Source of the DNA: Nannobrachium achirus
Taxonomy: Eukaryota; Chordata; Actinopteri; Myctophiformes; Myctophidae
Direction: 5' to 3'
DNA: 64,000 nt
NCBI GenBank assembly: GCA_963921795.1
Contig: OY997658.1
Location: 35,609,847-35,673,846 of the forward strand
Below are positions 50,901-61,955 of the stretch, in pieces. Under the pieces are notes generated by a model. The model was not told the DNA's origin and made no database searches. It saw nothing but the letters and a program-made list of their open reading frames with translations. The translations under genes were made by a program, and so were the position numbers. The number at the start of each line of letters is the position of its first letter. The stretch's first letter is position 1.

Positions 50901-53900
50901 TCCACTACATAGTCTCTGCATTCTGTGCTATCGCCTGCTATGTTCCCCAGGGCCCACACCGCCTGGTGGAGAGAGTCAAGGAAGATTCAAACAGTAATTA
51001 GTCAGACATCAACCATTCAAGCCCTATATACAGTACTTTGTCACAAGACAAATAGCAAACATAGCTTGTATACAATCTTGTAGATTGGCTATGTTCACTA
51101 ATTTAGAAAAGAACTTTAAAATAAAAGCGAAACGCTTTGAAAAATATTTTGACAATGTTCATAATCCTTCTTACCTGCTCCTGGACGTCTTCAAAGTCAG
51201 AGCAGAGCATTTCTATGAAAACGGGCACCGCTCCTGCCTGGATGACCACACGGGTCTGGTGAGACGTACCCGATGCAATGTTTGTCAGCACCCATGCAGC
51301 CTCAAACTGAAAAGAACAAATACACGTCTCACTTCATTGTTGGTTGACACCTTGTTTGAAAAAAAAGGACCACAAGTGGAAAGAAGTCTTTGACTTTATT
51401 GTTTTATCCTGAATTGTTTTTTTAAACAACATGTACGATTTGTGGGTTTTTATGCTATCTAAATTGTGCTGTTTCTCATAAAGACCATGGCTTTTGAAAG
51501 GGTTTCAACTGGGGCCTGATGTTTAGAGTTGCAGGGAAGTGAATGAGAAACACTCATCCCTCCCTCAATACCCAACGCAGAAGTGCTCTTGAGCAGTGGT
51601 TCTCAACCTGTGGGTCGGGACCAGGGGGGTCCCCAAATTATTTTGGGGGGTCCCCAGATGATTAACTTAATGTGCAACATTGTTTTCTCACTCAACTGTA
51701 AACAAACCAAACCAACATACAGTTTAAGTGTATAGAGGGTATATCTGCACATTTCTAAAGTGACAATTTAAGGACTTTTTAATACCTCTAAAATGAAAAA
51801 TTAAACATTGGCTTGCAAGTTGTCAAATATTAGAGGCAGAAATTGTGAAAATAGCAGATCTACATGCTCACAGTCACAACCCCTCGCGTTGTGAGCATGT
51901 AGATCTGCTATTTTCACAATAGAACCGTGTTATACAAAATGTAATGCCTCAACTCTTGGTGTTCGTCAGGGTGGGGGGTCCCCACTTAAAATATGATTAT
52001 TTTGGGGGTCGAAAAGGTTGAGAACCACTGCCCTTGAGCAGGGCACTTCAATCACCAACTGAGAAGCTCATTGGAGCTTCTCAGTGACCAATAGGAACTG
52101 TGCTTGTACTGGGCAGAATGAATGTTAACGTTATGAGTATGAAACAGGGCGTTGCTGTAAAATGGAATTTGTAGTCAGCGAACCATACCTTGGGTAAATA
52201 TAGGTTACAAAACAATTCCACCTTCATTTGACCGTGTTGTGAAGTTTAAACCCAGTGTATTGAAAATAATTAAATGAGCTGAACTACCTGACAATGAATT
52301 AAAATACAGGTCAGGGTCAAATAGTTATTGAGAGAGCAAAAGGTTATTAAGACAAAAGTCCTGCCACAATACCAGATGGTGTGTACCTGTAATGTGCAAT
52401 TTTCTCTCCTCTTCAGGAACTCCACAAAACGATCTACCACCCCAGGAGTGGCAATGACCTCATCAATAGGAGGGTTGGGTTCTGTGTAATACCAGGCAGA
52501 GCAGTGTGAATGCAGATTCAGAACACCAGGCATGTTATCTAATGAGGAAAACCACACCGAAAGGCTGAGGCTGTGGCTGGCACCCTTACCTTTAGACAGC
52601 AGCTTCCTGAAGCGCTGGGTACCTACCAGCTGTTGCTCAGGAGAGCTGGAGAAGATCATCTGAGTCATATCCTCAGAGATCGCCCCGCCCTGGGAATGTT
52701 TGAAAGAGTCATGATTGAACAAGACAAGGCGGCTTTACATTAGGGCTGAAACTATTGATTATTTTCTTAAAGGAGCACTATGTAACTTTTTAACAAATAT
52801 ATAGATTATTAGGTCCCGCAAAATTACCAAGTTACATGTTTAAGCAATAACTATCATCCTCTTGGGTTATGAAGTCAAAGACGTTGGCTGCCATGTTATT
52901 TGTGACCCAAGTGGCAACTGATACCCAAACTACATGGTGCTGTTTAAACGGATAATTAAGAAGCACACACACACACACAGACCCGCGGCTTTGCGCGTCT
53001 GACGCCGCCGGTGTGGGTTAGTTCATTGAAAATAATGGGGCCGTATGTTTTGACACACCGCTTCCGCGCCGCCTCCGCGTCCGGTGTGAGTTCCCCTTTA
53101 GGATAGGAGATATGAAATTTCTGACTGATATCGATAACCAATACAATTAATTGCTTGTTATGGCCGATAACCGATATAAACTGATGTCAATATGATTTCA
53201 TTATGTATTAATAAATAATAATACATTTGTCCATTCTGAAAAAGGCATATAAACAAACACTCTTTGTTCCCAAACTAAAAAAAACTACTGAAATGTTGGC
53301 CCATATCCCAACCTAAACAGCTTTAATGTAGTATTTTTATTTAAACATTTTCCAACTTTTTGACCCTTTTGAAAGCTTCCCCAGAAGACACTGATAGAAT
53401 CTACAGCCTTCATAATCACAAAAAGCTTTTTTAGGCTTTTTCATTTATACATTATTTTGATATCAATTCGATACAAATTTTGCATTTTAAGGCCAACATG
53501 GCCGATAACGATATGATGACCAATTGATTGCCGATCCCTACTGACAATGTTTTGGACATAAATTCTAGCCGTCGGCATCCAGTAATGCCTGAGTATAGGA
53601 CTTGGGACTACACCCCCCTTTAAAATCAATCTTCCTTACCGAGAGTGGGTCCATATTGTTGGCCTGGGACTCCAGATAGCCGCTATCAGCCATCCCATCA
53701 TCCTCCAGGCCTCCATCCTCATCCACTGTGGCAACATTCCTCCGTTTAAACAGCTGTAACAGCAGAGAACAGTCGTTCATTTACATCTACACTATATTAA
53801 TCTAATGACACTATACAGGATTGTTGAACATTTTCCTATTTGTATGTATGGTTATTTTGTTTTTTTATAATAACATTTTATAACTACTACTTTACTATCT

Positions 53901-54516
53901 GTATATTCTTTATTTTATTATTTTAATTTATTTAATGTTATTGTGGAAACTTGATGTACACGTGTTTCACTGCCTATAATGCTGCTAGCTACCAGGGGTT
54001 TTGATTGATTAATTACTTTATTAATAGTTTGCAAATAGTAAAGTCAGTGCCAGTGGTACGATTATACATAACAAAAACCATTGTGGACCTACTGTACGTA
54101 CGTATTCAATTTAAAGACATACAATAACATACAAGAAGTCATCAACACTTAGTAGAAGACTTTTCCAGGAACACAACTTGAACACAAAGCCCTAAAGGTT
54201 ACTTTCTTGAAGAGTCTTCTGATATTGTATGTCATCCTACACAGTGTTGTTGATCGACTATTTTTACGTTAGCCTATTGCAAAATTGGCAGGCCAGTGTT
54301 AATGCCTGAATGTCATAATCATAAAGCCTAACATGTCATTAGAAAAGGCAAGAGTGTTGTTGAATTGTCATTCCCCCAAACTTGGCTTACCTGCTCATCC
54401 TTCTTCTGTTTGCGTAGCTGTAGGCCTTCCTCTTCCCTCCTCCTCCTCATCTCATCTGTGTTGAGCGACTTGTTCTTGTAGCTCTTGAGTCGTGCATTGT
54501 CCTTACTCTGGCTCAT
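45263..54516 (-). CDS. kpna1: Importin subunit alpha-5 (karyopherin alpha 1)
   Basis: Thirteen coding exons (minus strand): 54391-54516, 53640-53753, 52590-52689, 52387-52481, 51175-51306, 50874-50962, 50674-50773, 49969-50132, 49242-49320, 48592-48717, 47122-47249, 46389-46564, 45263-45450. All are GT-AG and phases join exactly. The product is 538 aa, the length known for human KPNA1. The N-terminus ([20 protein letters not shown] ... LFKRRN) is the importin-beta-binding domain. Ten armadillo repeats follow, with the NLS-binding Trp/Asn ladder (WVLTN, WALGN, WALSN, WTISN, WAITN). The C-terminus EGPMEGFQL is typical of the KPNA1/5/6 group. The protein carries NLS cargo with importin beta through nuclear pores. 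KPNA1 is favoured over KPNA5/6 by the start and by linkage to MIX23 and FAM162A. Confidence 0.96.
45549..46233. mobile_element. hAT-like element with TAGGGTTGTGCGATAT ends, split by a nested insertion
   Basis: The left end AGGGTTGTGCGATATG and the right end (complement AGGGGTGGGCGATATGG) are inverted, with 'atcacgatatg' and 'caacgatatttatcaccatatcg' subterminal repeats as in many fish hATs. It is interrupted by the 45902-46074 element and overlaps the dispersed repeat at 45660-45856. Located in the last KPNA1 intron. Confidence 0.6.
45894..46082. mobile_element. 173-bp nested hAT-like miniature element
   Basis: The body is 45902-46074, with ends CAGTGGTCCTCAAAGT and (complement) CAGTAGTTCTCAGAC, flanked by the 8-mer ATTTAGAC (45894-45901 and 46075-46082). 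The centre is a hairpin: TAACTCTGACAGTATACAAA inverted to TTTGTATGCTGTCAGAGTTA (about 45979-46035), so nearly half the element is palindrome. Confidence 0.88.
47295..47835. mobile_element. Two adjacent hAT-like remnants, each with a long internal hairpin
   Basis: Hairpin 1 (about 47370-47452) has arms AAAATAGCAGATATACAAGC and AGCTTGTAGATCTGCTATTT around a GC-rich centre (GCGCGGCACCGAGTGCCGCGC). Hairpin 2 (about 47668-47745) has the same design with CAGCGCGGCACTCGGTGCCG at the centre. Between them lies 'ttctcaaacctttacatgtcaaggacccccaaaattac' (47532-47570), a family terminus, and a poly-T tract (47640-47665). In KPNA1 intron 11. Confidence 0.75.
47880..48550. other. Intronic low-complexity and repeat sequence
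   Basis: A poly-A tract (47915-47940) abuts T-rich sequence, and 'gtgccaaccccgagtttcccgagtttg' is directly repeated at 47832-47858 and 47877-47901. No exon other than KPNA1 exon 11, which starts at 48717. Confidence 0.5.
48800..49180. mobile_element. Probable hAT-type remnant ('ATAATCG' element)
   Basis: The left end TAGGCGTGTCACATTTATTA and the right end (complement TAGGGCTGACACGTAGC) are weakly inverted. AATCG-rich subterminal repeats ('cataatcgtcataatcg', 'aaatcgttaatagcaattattt') are typical of a widespread fish hAT family. No exact 8-bp duplication was found. In KPNA1 intron 10. Confidence 0.5.
51040..51100. repeat. Degraded copy of the shared hairpin
   Basis: 'aaatagcaaacatagcttgta' and 'tcttgtagattggctatgtt' form an imperfect hairpin like those in the hAT-like elements, with no terminal repeats around it. 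It lies 75 bp from KPNA1 exon 6. Confidence 0.4.
51586..52038. mobile_element. Short nonautonomous hAT-like element with long internal hairpin
   Basis: The body is 51594-52030, with ends CAGTGGTTCTCAACCTGTGG and (complement) CAGTGGTTCTCAACCTTTTC, flanked by CTCTTGAG / CCCTTGAG (7 of 8 match). The hairpin at 51845-51920 has arms ATTGTGAAAATAGCAGATCT... and ...AGATCTGCTATTTTCACAAT, about 30 bp of perfect pairing. In KPNA1 intron 5. Its ends are arranged opposite to the 42138 copy, so both orientations of the same family are present. Confidence 0.9.
52744..53541. mobile_element. Composite hAT-type remnants
   Basis: 'tagggctgaaactattgatt' (52742) and 'tgattgccgatccct' (53527-53541) look like hAT ends, and GGCCGATAACCGATAT / ATGGCCGATAACGATATGAT are subterminal repeats of a common fish hAT group. 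Boundaries between the two or more elements could not be fixed. In KPNA1 intron 3; a short (CA)n run lies at 52965-52979. Confidence 0.45.
53990..54200 (-). mobile_element. LINE 3'-end fragment related to the 20333 LINE
   Basis: 'ttgattgattaattactttattaatagtttgcaaatagtaaag' and 'agtgccagtggtac' parallel 20333-20405 ('ttgattgattgaagaatttattagaagtttgcaatag', 'aatcactggtac'). It is a 5'-truncated or older copy in KPNA1 intron 2. Confidence 0.55.
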
Positions 54517-54960
54517 TGTGTAGCCTAGTAAAATGGAAACATGTAGGAGTCAAACTCAATGAAATTTGGGCCACATTAGCGTGTCGCAGGTCCAAATTCC
54601 CAACTACTTTTACTGCGTGTCCCTCCCCATCTCTCTCTCCCCAATTTCCTGTCAGTCTTTTATATTATAAATAAAGGCAGAAAAAGGGCCAAAGAAAAAG
54701 TAAATCTTAAATATCCGAACAACATATTATGAGCTTGTAGATCTGCTATTTTCTTGAACATTTAGGAATAATAAATATAAGCACATAAAAAAAAAAAGAA
54801 GAAAAAAAAAAAGTTTTAGATGGAGGGGTCAGCACGGCCAAATATATAAGAATGTGGGGGTCAAAACATGAATTGTTGAGAATCCCTGGGCAGTAGTAGA
54901 CAACCTTCCTTTACACACCACATGTATTATTTATTATTATGCCATGAAGCATACACCAAA

Positions 54961-55452
54961 AGACTCAAAATCCAAGCAACAAAGAAGATCACTCTTTAAA
55001 GGACCAGTCTCATTTCAATATACATTCTAAAATACCTCAGTTCCATAAGATTTATCACATTATGGGTTTCTTTCATCAATTGCGAGTCTTTCTCACACAC
55101 TAGAGAGCCAGGGCTCTGATACAGACATTGATGATAAACCAATCTGACATCCTCAGAGTCCCCGTGCTCTGATCACATCAACTAAAGCAAGGGTCTTCAA
55201 CAGGAAAGACTCAAAATCCAAGCAACAAAGAAGATCACTCTTTAAAGGACCAGTCTCATTTCAATATACATTCTAAAATACCTCAGTTCCATAAGATTTA
55301 TCACATTATGGGTTTCTTTCATCAATTGCGAGTCTTTCTCACACACTAGAGAGCCAGGGCTCTGATACAGACATTGATGATAAACCAATCTGACATCCTC
55401 AGAGTCCCCGTGCTCTGATCACATCAACTAAAGCAAGGGTCTTCAACAGGGG
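54961..55452. repeat. Tandem duplication of about 246 bp
   Basis: 54961-55206 is repeated at 55207-55452 with no difference that I noticed. The first copy ends inside the first 17 bases of the hAT-like element that is complete after the second copy (55434), so the duplication breakpoint lies within the transposon end. Confidence 0.9.
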
Positions 55453-55676
55453 GTCCAGACCTGGACCCCTAGGGGAGTTAAGGGGATCCTCCAAATATTT
55501 GAGTGATATATATATATTTTTTATATTAACCACTTGAAATCTAGAGTCCATATTCTGAGAAATCTAGACAGAAATAGCAGATCTACAATCTGAAAAGGTT
55601 ATGGGGGGCCCTGCTTCATCTCCCTCTCAACTAAGGGGTCCTTGGCCTGAAAACCTTGAAGACCCATGAACTAAAG
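55426..55676. mobile_element. 235-bp nonautonomous hAT-like element
   Basis: The body is 55434-55668, with ends CAAGGGTCTTCAACAGG and (complement) CATGGGTCTTCAAGG, flanked by the 8-mer AACTAAAG (55426-55433, 55669-55676). It contains only a half hairpin (AATAGCAGATCTACAATCTG, 55575). In the presumed first intron of KPNA1. A decayed relative lies at 54727-54890. Confidence 0.85.
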
Positions 55677-56183
55677 AGATGTCCTTATAATGGCGATTAA
55701 TCCACATCTAATTCAAACAATATAAGCAGGACAATCGTTTAGGTACAATAACCAGGCATTCATCATCTGACAATGTCATGTTGTTGACAGGGGGGCATCT
55801 GAGGATACTATAGCTAGCGTTAGCTTGCCTTGGCGCTACTCTCGTTTAAAAAGCGGTGACCTTCAGTGATCCACAAGCCATCAACCACACGAGGAAACTA
55901 TGAATCAGTAATGGTTATGAATAAATAATCTGCACGGCTTTGACATCATAACATTCTAGAGAAGGTTAGCATGCCAGCAGGCTAATCTGGTTTAGCTATA
56001 GCTAGCACCTTGACAGTGAGATGATCTAACCTCTTAATGTTGGCTCAAATCACAGCGTCAAATCCTTTATAAAGAGGTCACTAAATGTCTCCTGGCACTG
56101 AAAAGCTACCAACCTCAGCATTGAAACAGCGCGCTACCAAACAACCACGATAACAGAGTGTATATTGTATGAATATCTGACCT

Positions 56184-56262
56184 GTCAGATCGGGCTCTCT
56201 AATCCCCTTATTCGCTACTAGGCCACAGTTTCTGCCGGGTGTGGATCTGCGCATGCGTGAGT
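56184..56262 (-). promoter_or_regulatory. kpna1: Probable KPNA1 untranslated first exon and NRF1-type promoter
   Basis: On the minus strand an exon-like stretch ends CTGACAG|GTCAGATA (donor near 56183), which could splice to the acceptor at 54525-54526 just before the ATG. The upstream palindromic TGCGCATGCG (56249-56258) matches the NRF1 site common in TATA-less housekeeping promoters. Exon limits are inferred. Confidence 0.5.
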
Positions 56263-56418
56263 CTGGAGAGACTTCACTGCTTCACAAAGTGTGCTCTCCT
56301 TAATATTATAACTCTATGGTGCTCTCCTCTCCCCCTACACGTTAGTGCCCCCTAATGGACATGTGAATTATCACACGGTTATCACACATGGTTGGATGAA
56401 TGTGGAAAGAGTCTTATT

Positions 56419-56503
56419 AAGTGTGCCTGGCACTGCCTGCCATGCAATGGCAAAACACTTATTAGTGTGGTTGCCCTTACAGGGCAACACACTATAGTTC
56501 TAG
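56419..56503 (+). mobile_element. 85-bp mini rolling-circle-like element
   Basis: Starts AAGTGTGCCTGGCACTGCC, the same first 10 bases as the long Helentron-like units. Near the 3' end is a strong hairpin, GTGTGGTTGCCCTTACAGGG... (56465-56492), and it finishes CTAG (56500-56503). It is essentially two termini with almost no body. Confidence 0.55.
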
Positions 56504-56519
56504 GGAAACTTTATTTATT

Positions 56520-58164
56520 AAGTGTGCCTATGCATAGCATGGGACACTTATTGTTCTCGCTCATATTTATTTAGGTCTTTCTTTCTGTCCATACTTTTCC
56601 CCAAAGTTTGGCACGCTACTCCTCCCACAGTTTTTGCACCACACACTCGCGCCATATGTCAAATCGACCGGCTTACGCGGGAATGGTGTGCTAGTAAGTT
56701 GCTAAGAGAAAGGTTCTATAGTTTAATTGATATTAATTTATTAGTGAATTAATTTTCCCCATTGACTTAGAATGGGAATCGCATTCAATAATTTTCTCTC
56801 GCAAACCATAGGGGCTACAGTTTCAAGACTTGGAGAGGAGGTTCATAATGATTTCAAGGATTAAATAAAAAATAATAGCGTCATTTGGCCTCATGGTGGC
56901 GCTATAACAGCCCAGTTTACGTTTTGGCCTGTAACTGTTGAACCGTAGCTCGGAAAATTAAAATTATTTTTTCCCTGGATTCCTTGGGTCATGACGCATC
57001 TCCCCATATAGGCTCCGCCCATTTGCGTATGGGTAGATTTTCCGCCATCTTGGATTTTCTCCAAAACACACTTTTTGCTCCTTTTCCTACATACTTTCTT
57101 CAAATGTCTTAAAAACCGGTACACATGATCTGTGAAGCCATGCGAGACACATAGTCAAAGGATATTTCGATAGTCTGTACCGTTAGTTCGTAACGCGCTT
57201 CCAAAGTTAGCGGGAGGGGCACGTTTCACAAACAACAGCCATAAATCACAAACAATAGGTCGAGTCAACACCGAATTTCAACCAGAGGTCGGGGGTGGCA
57301 TACTCAACGAATCCCCAAAAGCATTTCCACTTCGACCCTTAGGGGGCGTCACAAACGTCACAAACGCGCAAAACGTAACGCTTCCCCATTGACTTATAAT
57401 GGGAATCGCAAAAACTCACATTCAATTATTTTTCTCTCGCAAACCATAGGGGCTACAGTTTCAAGACTTGGAGAGGAGGTTCAAAATGATTTCAAGGATT
57501 AAATAAAAAATAATAGTGTCATTTGGCCTCATGGTGGCGCTATAACAGCCCAGTTTACGTTTTGGCCTGTAACTGTTGAACCGTAGGTCGGAAAATGAAA
57601 ATTCTTTTTTCCCTGGATTCCTTGGGTCATGACGCATCTCCCCATATAGGCCGCGCCCATTTGTGTATGGGTAGATTTTCCGCCATCTTGAATTTTCTCC
57701 AAAACACACTTTTTGCTCCTTTTCCTACATATTTTCTTCAAATGTCTTAAAAACCGGTACACATGATCTATGATGCCACGCAATAAACATAGTCAAAGCA
57801 TATGTCGATAGTCCGTACCGTTCGTTCGTAACACGCTTCCAAAGTTAGCGGGAGGGGCACGTTTCGCAAACGATAGCCATAAATCACAAACAATAGGTCG
57901 AGTCGACACTGAATTTCAACCACAGGTCGGGGGTGGCATACTCAACGGATCCCCAAAAGCATTTCCACTTCGACCCCTAGGGGGCGTCACAAACGCGCGA
58001 AACGTAACCGTTTCATGCCAGAACGCGTTTTTCACGGGGACCGACCCTATCACGACGAAACGCGGACGACTCGGCGGACGGTCTCACGGTCCAAACCGCC
58101 GCACAAGGTCGCGCGTTTAGCGCGCTGCAGGCACACTTGTCAAAATTGACTCTGTCAATTCTAG
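56520..58164 (+). mobile_element. Helentron-like family 1, unit 1
   Basis: The 5' end is AAGTGTGCCTATGCATAG (56520). The 3' subterminal AGGCACACTT (58129-58138) is the inverse of the first 10 bases. It is followed by the hairpin AATTGAC-TCT-GTCAATT (58144-58160) and CTAG (58161-58164). The body contains two direct subcopies of about 600 bp (56760-57390 and 57390-58000) with the 'cctcatggtggcgctataac' block. No Rep/helicase ORF, so nonautonomous. The recurrent 77-84 codon minus-strand frames (MYRFLRHLKK...) are part of the repeat and lack any recognised domain. Confidence 0.75.
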
Positions 58165-58166
58165 TT

Positions 58167-59174
58167 AAGTGTGCCTATGCATAGCATGGGCAGACTTATT
58201 GTTATCGCTCATATTTATTTATTTATTTACTTACTTAAGTCTGTCCATACTTTTCCCCAAAGTTTGGCACGCTACTCCTCCCACAGTTTTTGCACCACAC
58301 ACTCGCGCCATATGTCAAATCGACCGGCTTACTCGGGAATGGTGTGCTATCAAGTTGCTAAGAGAAAGGTTCTATAGTTTAATTGATATTAATTTATTAG
58401 TTAATTAATTTTCCCCATTGGCTTATAATGGGAATCGCATTCAATTATTTTTTTCTCGCAAACCATAGGGGCTACAGTTTCAAGACTTGGAGAGGAGGTT
58501 CATAATGATTGTAAGAATTAATCAAAAAATAATGACATCACTCGGCCTCATGGTGGCGCTATAACGGCCAACTTTACGTTTTGCCCCGTAACTCTTGAAC
58601 CGTATGTCGGAAAATGAAAATTATTTTTTCCCTGGATTCCTTGGGTCATGACGCATCTCCCCATATAGGCCACGCCCATTTGCGCCAGGATAGATTTTCC
58701 GCCATCTTGAATTTTGTCCAAAACACACTTTTTGCTCCTTTTCCTACATATTTTCTTCAAATGTCTTAAAAACCGGTACACATGATCTATGAAGCCACGC
58801 GATAAACATAGTCAAAGGATATTTCGATAGTTCGTACCGTTCGTTCGTAACGCGCTTCCAAAGTTAGCGGGAGGGGCCCGTATGGCAAAAGATTGCCCTA
58901 ACTCACAAACAATAGGTCGAGTCAACACTGAATTTCAGCCACAGGTTGGGGGTGGCATACTCAACCAATCCCCAAAAGCATTTCCACTTCGACCCCTAGG
59001 GGGCGTCACAAACGCGTAAAACGTAACCGTTTCGTGCCGGAACACGTTTTTCACGGGGACGGACCCTCTCACAACGAAACACAGACAACTTGGCGGATGG
59101 TCTCACCGTCCAAACCGCTACACAAGGTCGTGCATTGCAGGCACACTTGTCAAAATTGACTCTGTCAATTCTAG
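58167..59174 (+). mobile_element. Helentron-like family 1, unit 2
   Basis: It follows unit 1 after only TT and has the same 5' end and same 3' hairpin-CTAG (59171-59174). It has one body copy, about 1.0 kb. The strict head-to-tail join CTAG-TT-AAGTGTGCC identifies an array and not chance neighbours. Confidence 0.8.
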
Positions 59175-60059
59175 TTAAGTGTGCCTATGCATAGCATGGG
59201 CAGACTTATTGTTATCGCTCATATTTAAGTCTGTCCATACTTTTCCCCAAAGTTTGGCACGCTACTCCTCCCACAGTTTTTCCACCACACACTCGCGCCA
59301 TATGTCAAATCGACCGGCTTACTCGGGAATGGTGTGCTATCAAGTTGCTAAGAGAAAGGTTCTATAGTTTAATTGATATTAATTTATTAGTGAATTAATT
59401 TTCCCCATTGACTTATAATGGGAATCGCATTCAATTGTTTTTCTCTCGCAAACCATAGGGGCTACAGTTTCAAGACTTGGAGAGGAGGTTCATAATGATT
59501 GTAAGAATTAATCAAAAAATAATGACATCACTCGGCCTCATGGTGGCGCTATAACGGCCAACTTTACGTTTTGCCCCGTAACTCTTGAACCGTAGGTCGG
59601 AAAATGAAAATTATTTTTTCCCTGGATTCCTTGGGTCATGACGCATCTCCCCATATAGGCCACGCCCATTTGCGTATGGATAGATTTTCCGCCATCTTGA
59701 ATTTTGTCCAAAACACACTTTTTGCTCCTTTTCCTACATATTTTCTTCAAATGTCTTAAAAACCGGTACACATGATCTATGAAGCCAGGCGATAAACATA
59801 GTCAAAGGATATTTTGATTGTCAATACCGTTTGTTCGTAACGCGCTTCCAAAGTTAGCGGGAGGGGCCCGTTTCACAAACGATAACCATAAATCACAAAC
59901 AATAAGTCGAGTCACCACGGAATTTCAACCACAGGTCGGGGGTGGCATACTCAACGAATCCCCAAAAGCATTTCCACTTCGACCCCTAGGGGGCGTCACA
60001 AACGCGCCAAACGTAACCGTTTCGTGGCAGAACGCGTTTCAGACACAGGCATTGCGATT

Positions 60060-60375
60060 GAGCTGTGCTGTACTTTACTGCACTGTATTGTACTGTACCG
60101 TACCGTACTGTATTGTACTCTGTCTTCTGTACTGTACTGTACTGTACTGTACCTTACTTTGCTGTAGTGTACTGTACCTTACCGTATTGTAGTGTACTGT
60201 ATCTTCTGTACTGTCTGTGCTGTAGCTTACTGTGCTGTAGTGTACTGTACCTTACCGTACTGTAGTGTGCTGTACGTTACTGTATTGTAGTGTACTGTGT
60301 CTTCTGTACTGTACTGTATGGTAGTGTACTGTACTTTTATGGTACCGTTCTGTGCCTTACTGTAGTGAACTGTAA
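60060..60375. repeat. TACTG-type satellite patch
   Basis: About 300 bp of CTGTACTGTACCTTACCGTA-like repeats, the complement of the array at 205-1490. Another small patch with the flanking 'gaactgtaaaagtgttatggaaattccagatatta' is duplicated at 60780-60870. Confidence 0.9.
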
Positions 60376-60960
60376 AAGTGTTATGGAAATTCCAGATATT
60401 ATTATGTATCTGTCTATGTATACCCCAAGATTCCAATCTTTATATTATGTATCCGTCTATGTATACAGAAATAGCAAGTCTAGGCCCTGGCCCCTAAGCA
60501 GACAGTTGTTTGTCAGTTGTGGAATTGTCCGTGGTGGAAGTATAAAACATTTGGACTATAGTCGGCTCAACAGCAGCAGTTCTGCCCACGTCAGTGACTT
60601 TTTCTGATGGTCCGTGCAGTTATGTAATCTGTAGCCTATGCCTTTCAAGTTTCAATTGGTACAGTGTCTAGCCTAATTAATGGACCATGCTTTTTTACCT
60701 GTTGTGTGAGGCGATGGTGTGAGTGAGTGGATAATATTAATGTGTTGGTTGGCGGTTCTGATATAGTAATGAACTGGATGGTAGTGTACTGTACTTTATG
60801 GTACTGTTCTGTGCCTTACTGTAGTGAACTGTAAAAGTGTTATGGAAATTCCAGATATTATTATTATGTATCCGTCTATGTATCTAGAAAGAGCATAAAT
60901 TAACAGGACTAACGTTACTTGGCTGTAATGGTTTCTTTGGGATGTACATACATGTAGATA

Positions 60961-61610
60961 GGTACAGTGAAAATAGACCTGTCAAGCATGTTCGTTTTTT
61001 TCTTACTGTATATTAAATTAATGAGCATAAAGATTACTTTTGCTACTTATATCCCATGTGAATCAGACAGTTTCCCCAAGAATGATTAAAGCAGTCACAC
61101 ACAATAAAGGAGACCACACAGTGTAAGTTGGGTTTTCTCTTACTGTATATTAAGTCAATGAGCAAACAGAATAGATGTCCAGTGGTACAGTACAAGAAAC
61201 ATGTTTTTCTTTTTTTCTCAATCTGAATCTGAATAGAATGTAACATCATTTCACAAATAAACTTCAATAGGTACAGTGAAAATAGACCTGTCAAGCATGT
61301 TCGTTTTTTTAAAACTGTATATTAAATTATTGAGCATAGAGATTATTTTTGGTACTTATATCCCATGTGAATCAGACAGTTTCCCCCAGAATGATCAAAG
61401 CAGTTACACACAATAAAGGAGACCACACAGTGTAAGTTTGTTTTTCTGTTACTGTATATTAAGTCAATGAGCAAACAGAATAGATGTCTAGTGGTACAGT
61501 ACAAGAAACATGTTTTTCTTTCTTTCTCAATCTGAATCTGAATAGAATGTAACATCATTTTACAAATAAACTTCAATAGGTACAGTGAAAATAGACTTGG
61601 CAAGCATTCA
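60961..61610. repeat. 309-bp tandem repeat (two full units plus partial third)
   Basis: GGTACAGTGAAAATAGAC begins at 60961, 61270 and 61579, a spacing of 309 bp each time, with the units nearly identical. The minus-strand open frames (FSLYLLKFIC.MMLHSIQIQIE) are repeated accordingly and show no known domain. Confidence 0.85.
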
Positions 61611-61955
61611 TTGGATAAAAATCGGCCTGAAGGTGGCAATATATAAAACAGATTCATGTTGATGGGATGCATGTAGACATAATTGGTCAACTCAACACTG
61701 AATTTCAACCACAGGTCAAGGGTGGCATACTCAACGATTCCCAAAAAGCCTTTCCACTTCCACCCCTACGGGGCGTCACAAACACGCAAAACGTAACCGT
61801 TTCGTGCCAGAACGCGTTTTTCAAGGGGACCGACCCTCTCCCAACAAAACGCATACGACTCGGCAGACGGTCTCGCAGTCCGAACCACCGCACGAGGTCG
61901 CGCCTTTAGCGCGCTGCAGGCACACTTGTCAAAATTGACCCTGTCAATTCTAGTT

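Larger units (their letters stand above)
59177..61953 (+). mobile_element. Helentron-like family 1, unit 3, interrupted
   Basis: The 5' end is at 59177, and the body is normal to about 60040. About 1.65 kb of other repeats (60045-61690) then interrupts it, and the 3' part resumes ('actcaacactgaatttcaacc', 61690) and ends with the hairpin and CTAG (61950-61953). A short overlap of the body on both sides (59895-60040 and 61685-61815) suggests two rearranged units and not a clean insertion. Confidence 0.65.

Noticed and set aside
52956..53141. Minus-strand frame near the (CA)n run
   Set aside because: Lies in hAT-like remnants in a KPNA1 intron; no splice continuity or family match.
56891..59771. 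Repeated minus-strand frames beginning MYRFLRHLKKICRKRSKKCV
   Set aside because: They recur only because the Helentron-like body repeats. No catalytic motif, and they are disrupted differently in each copy.
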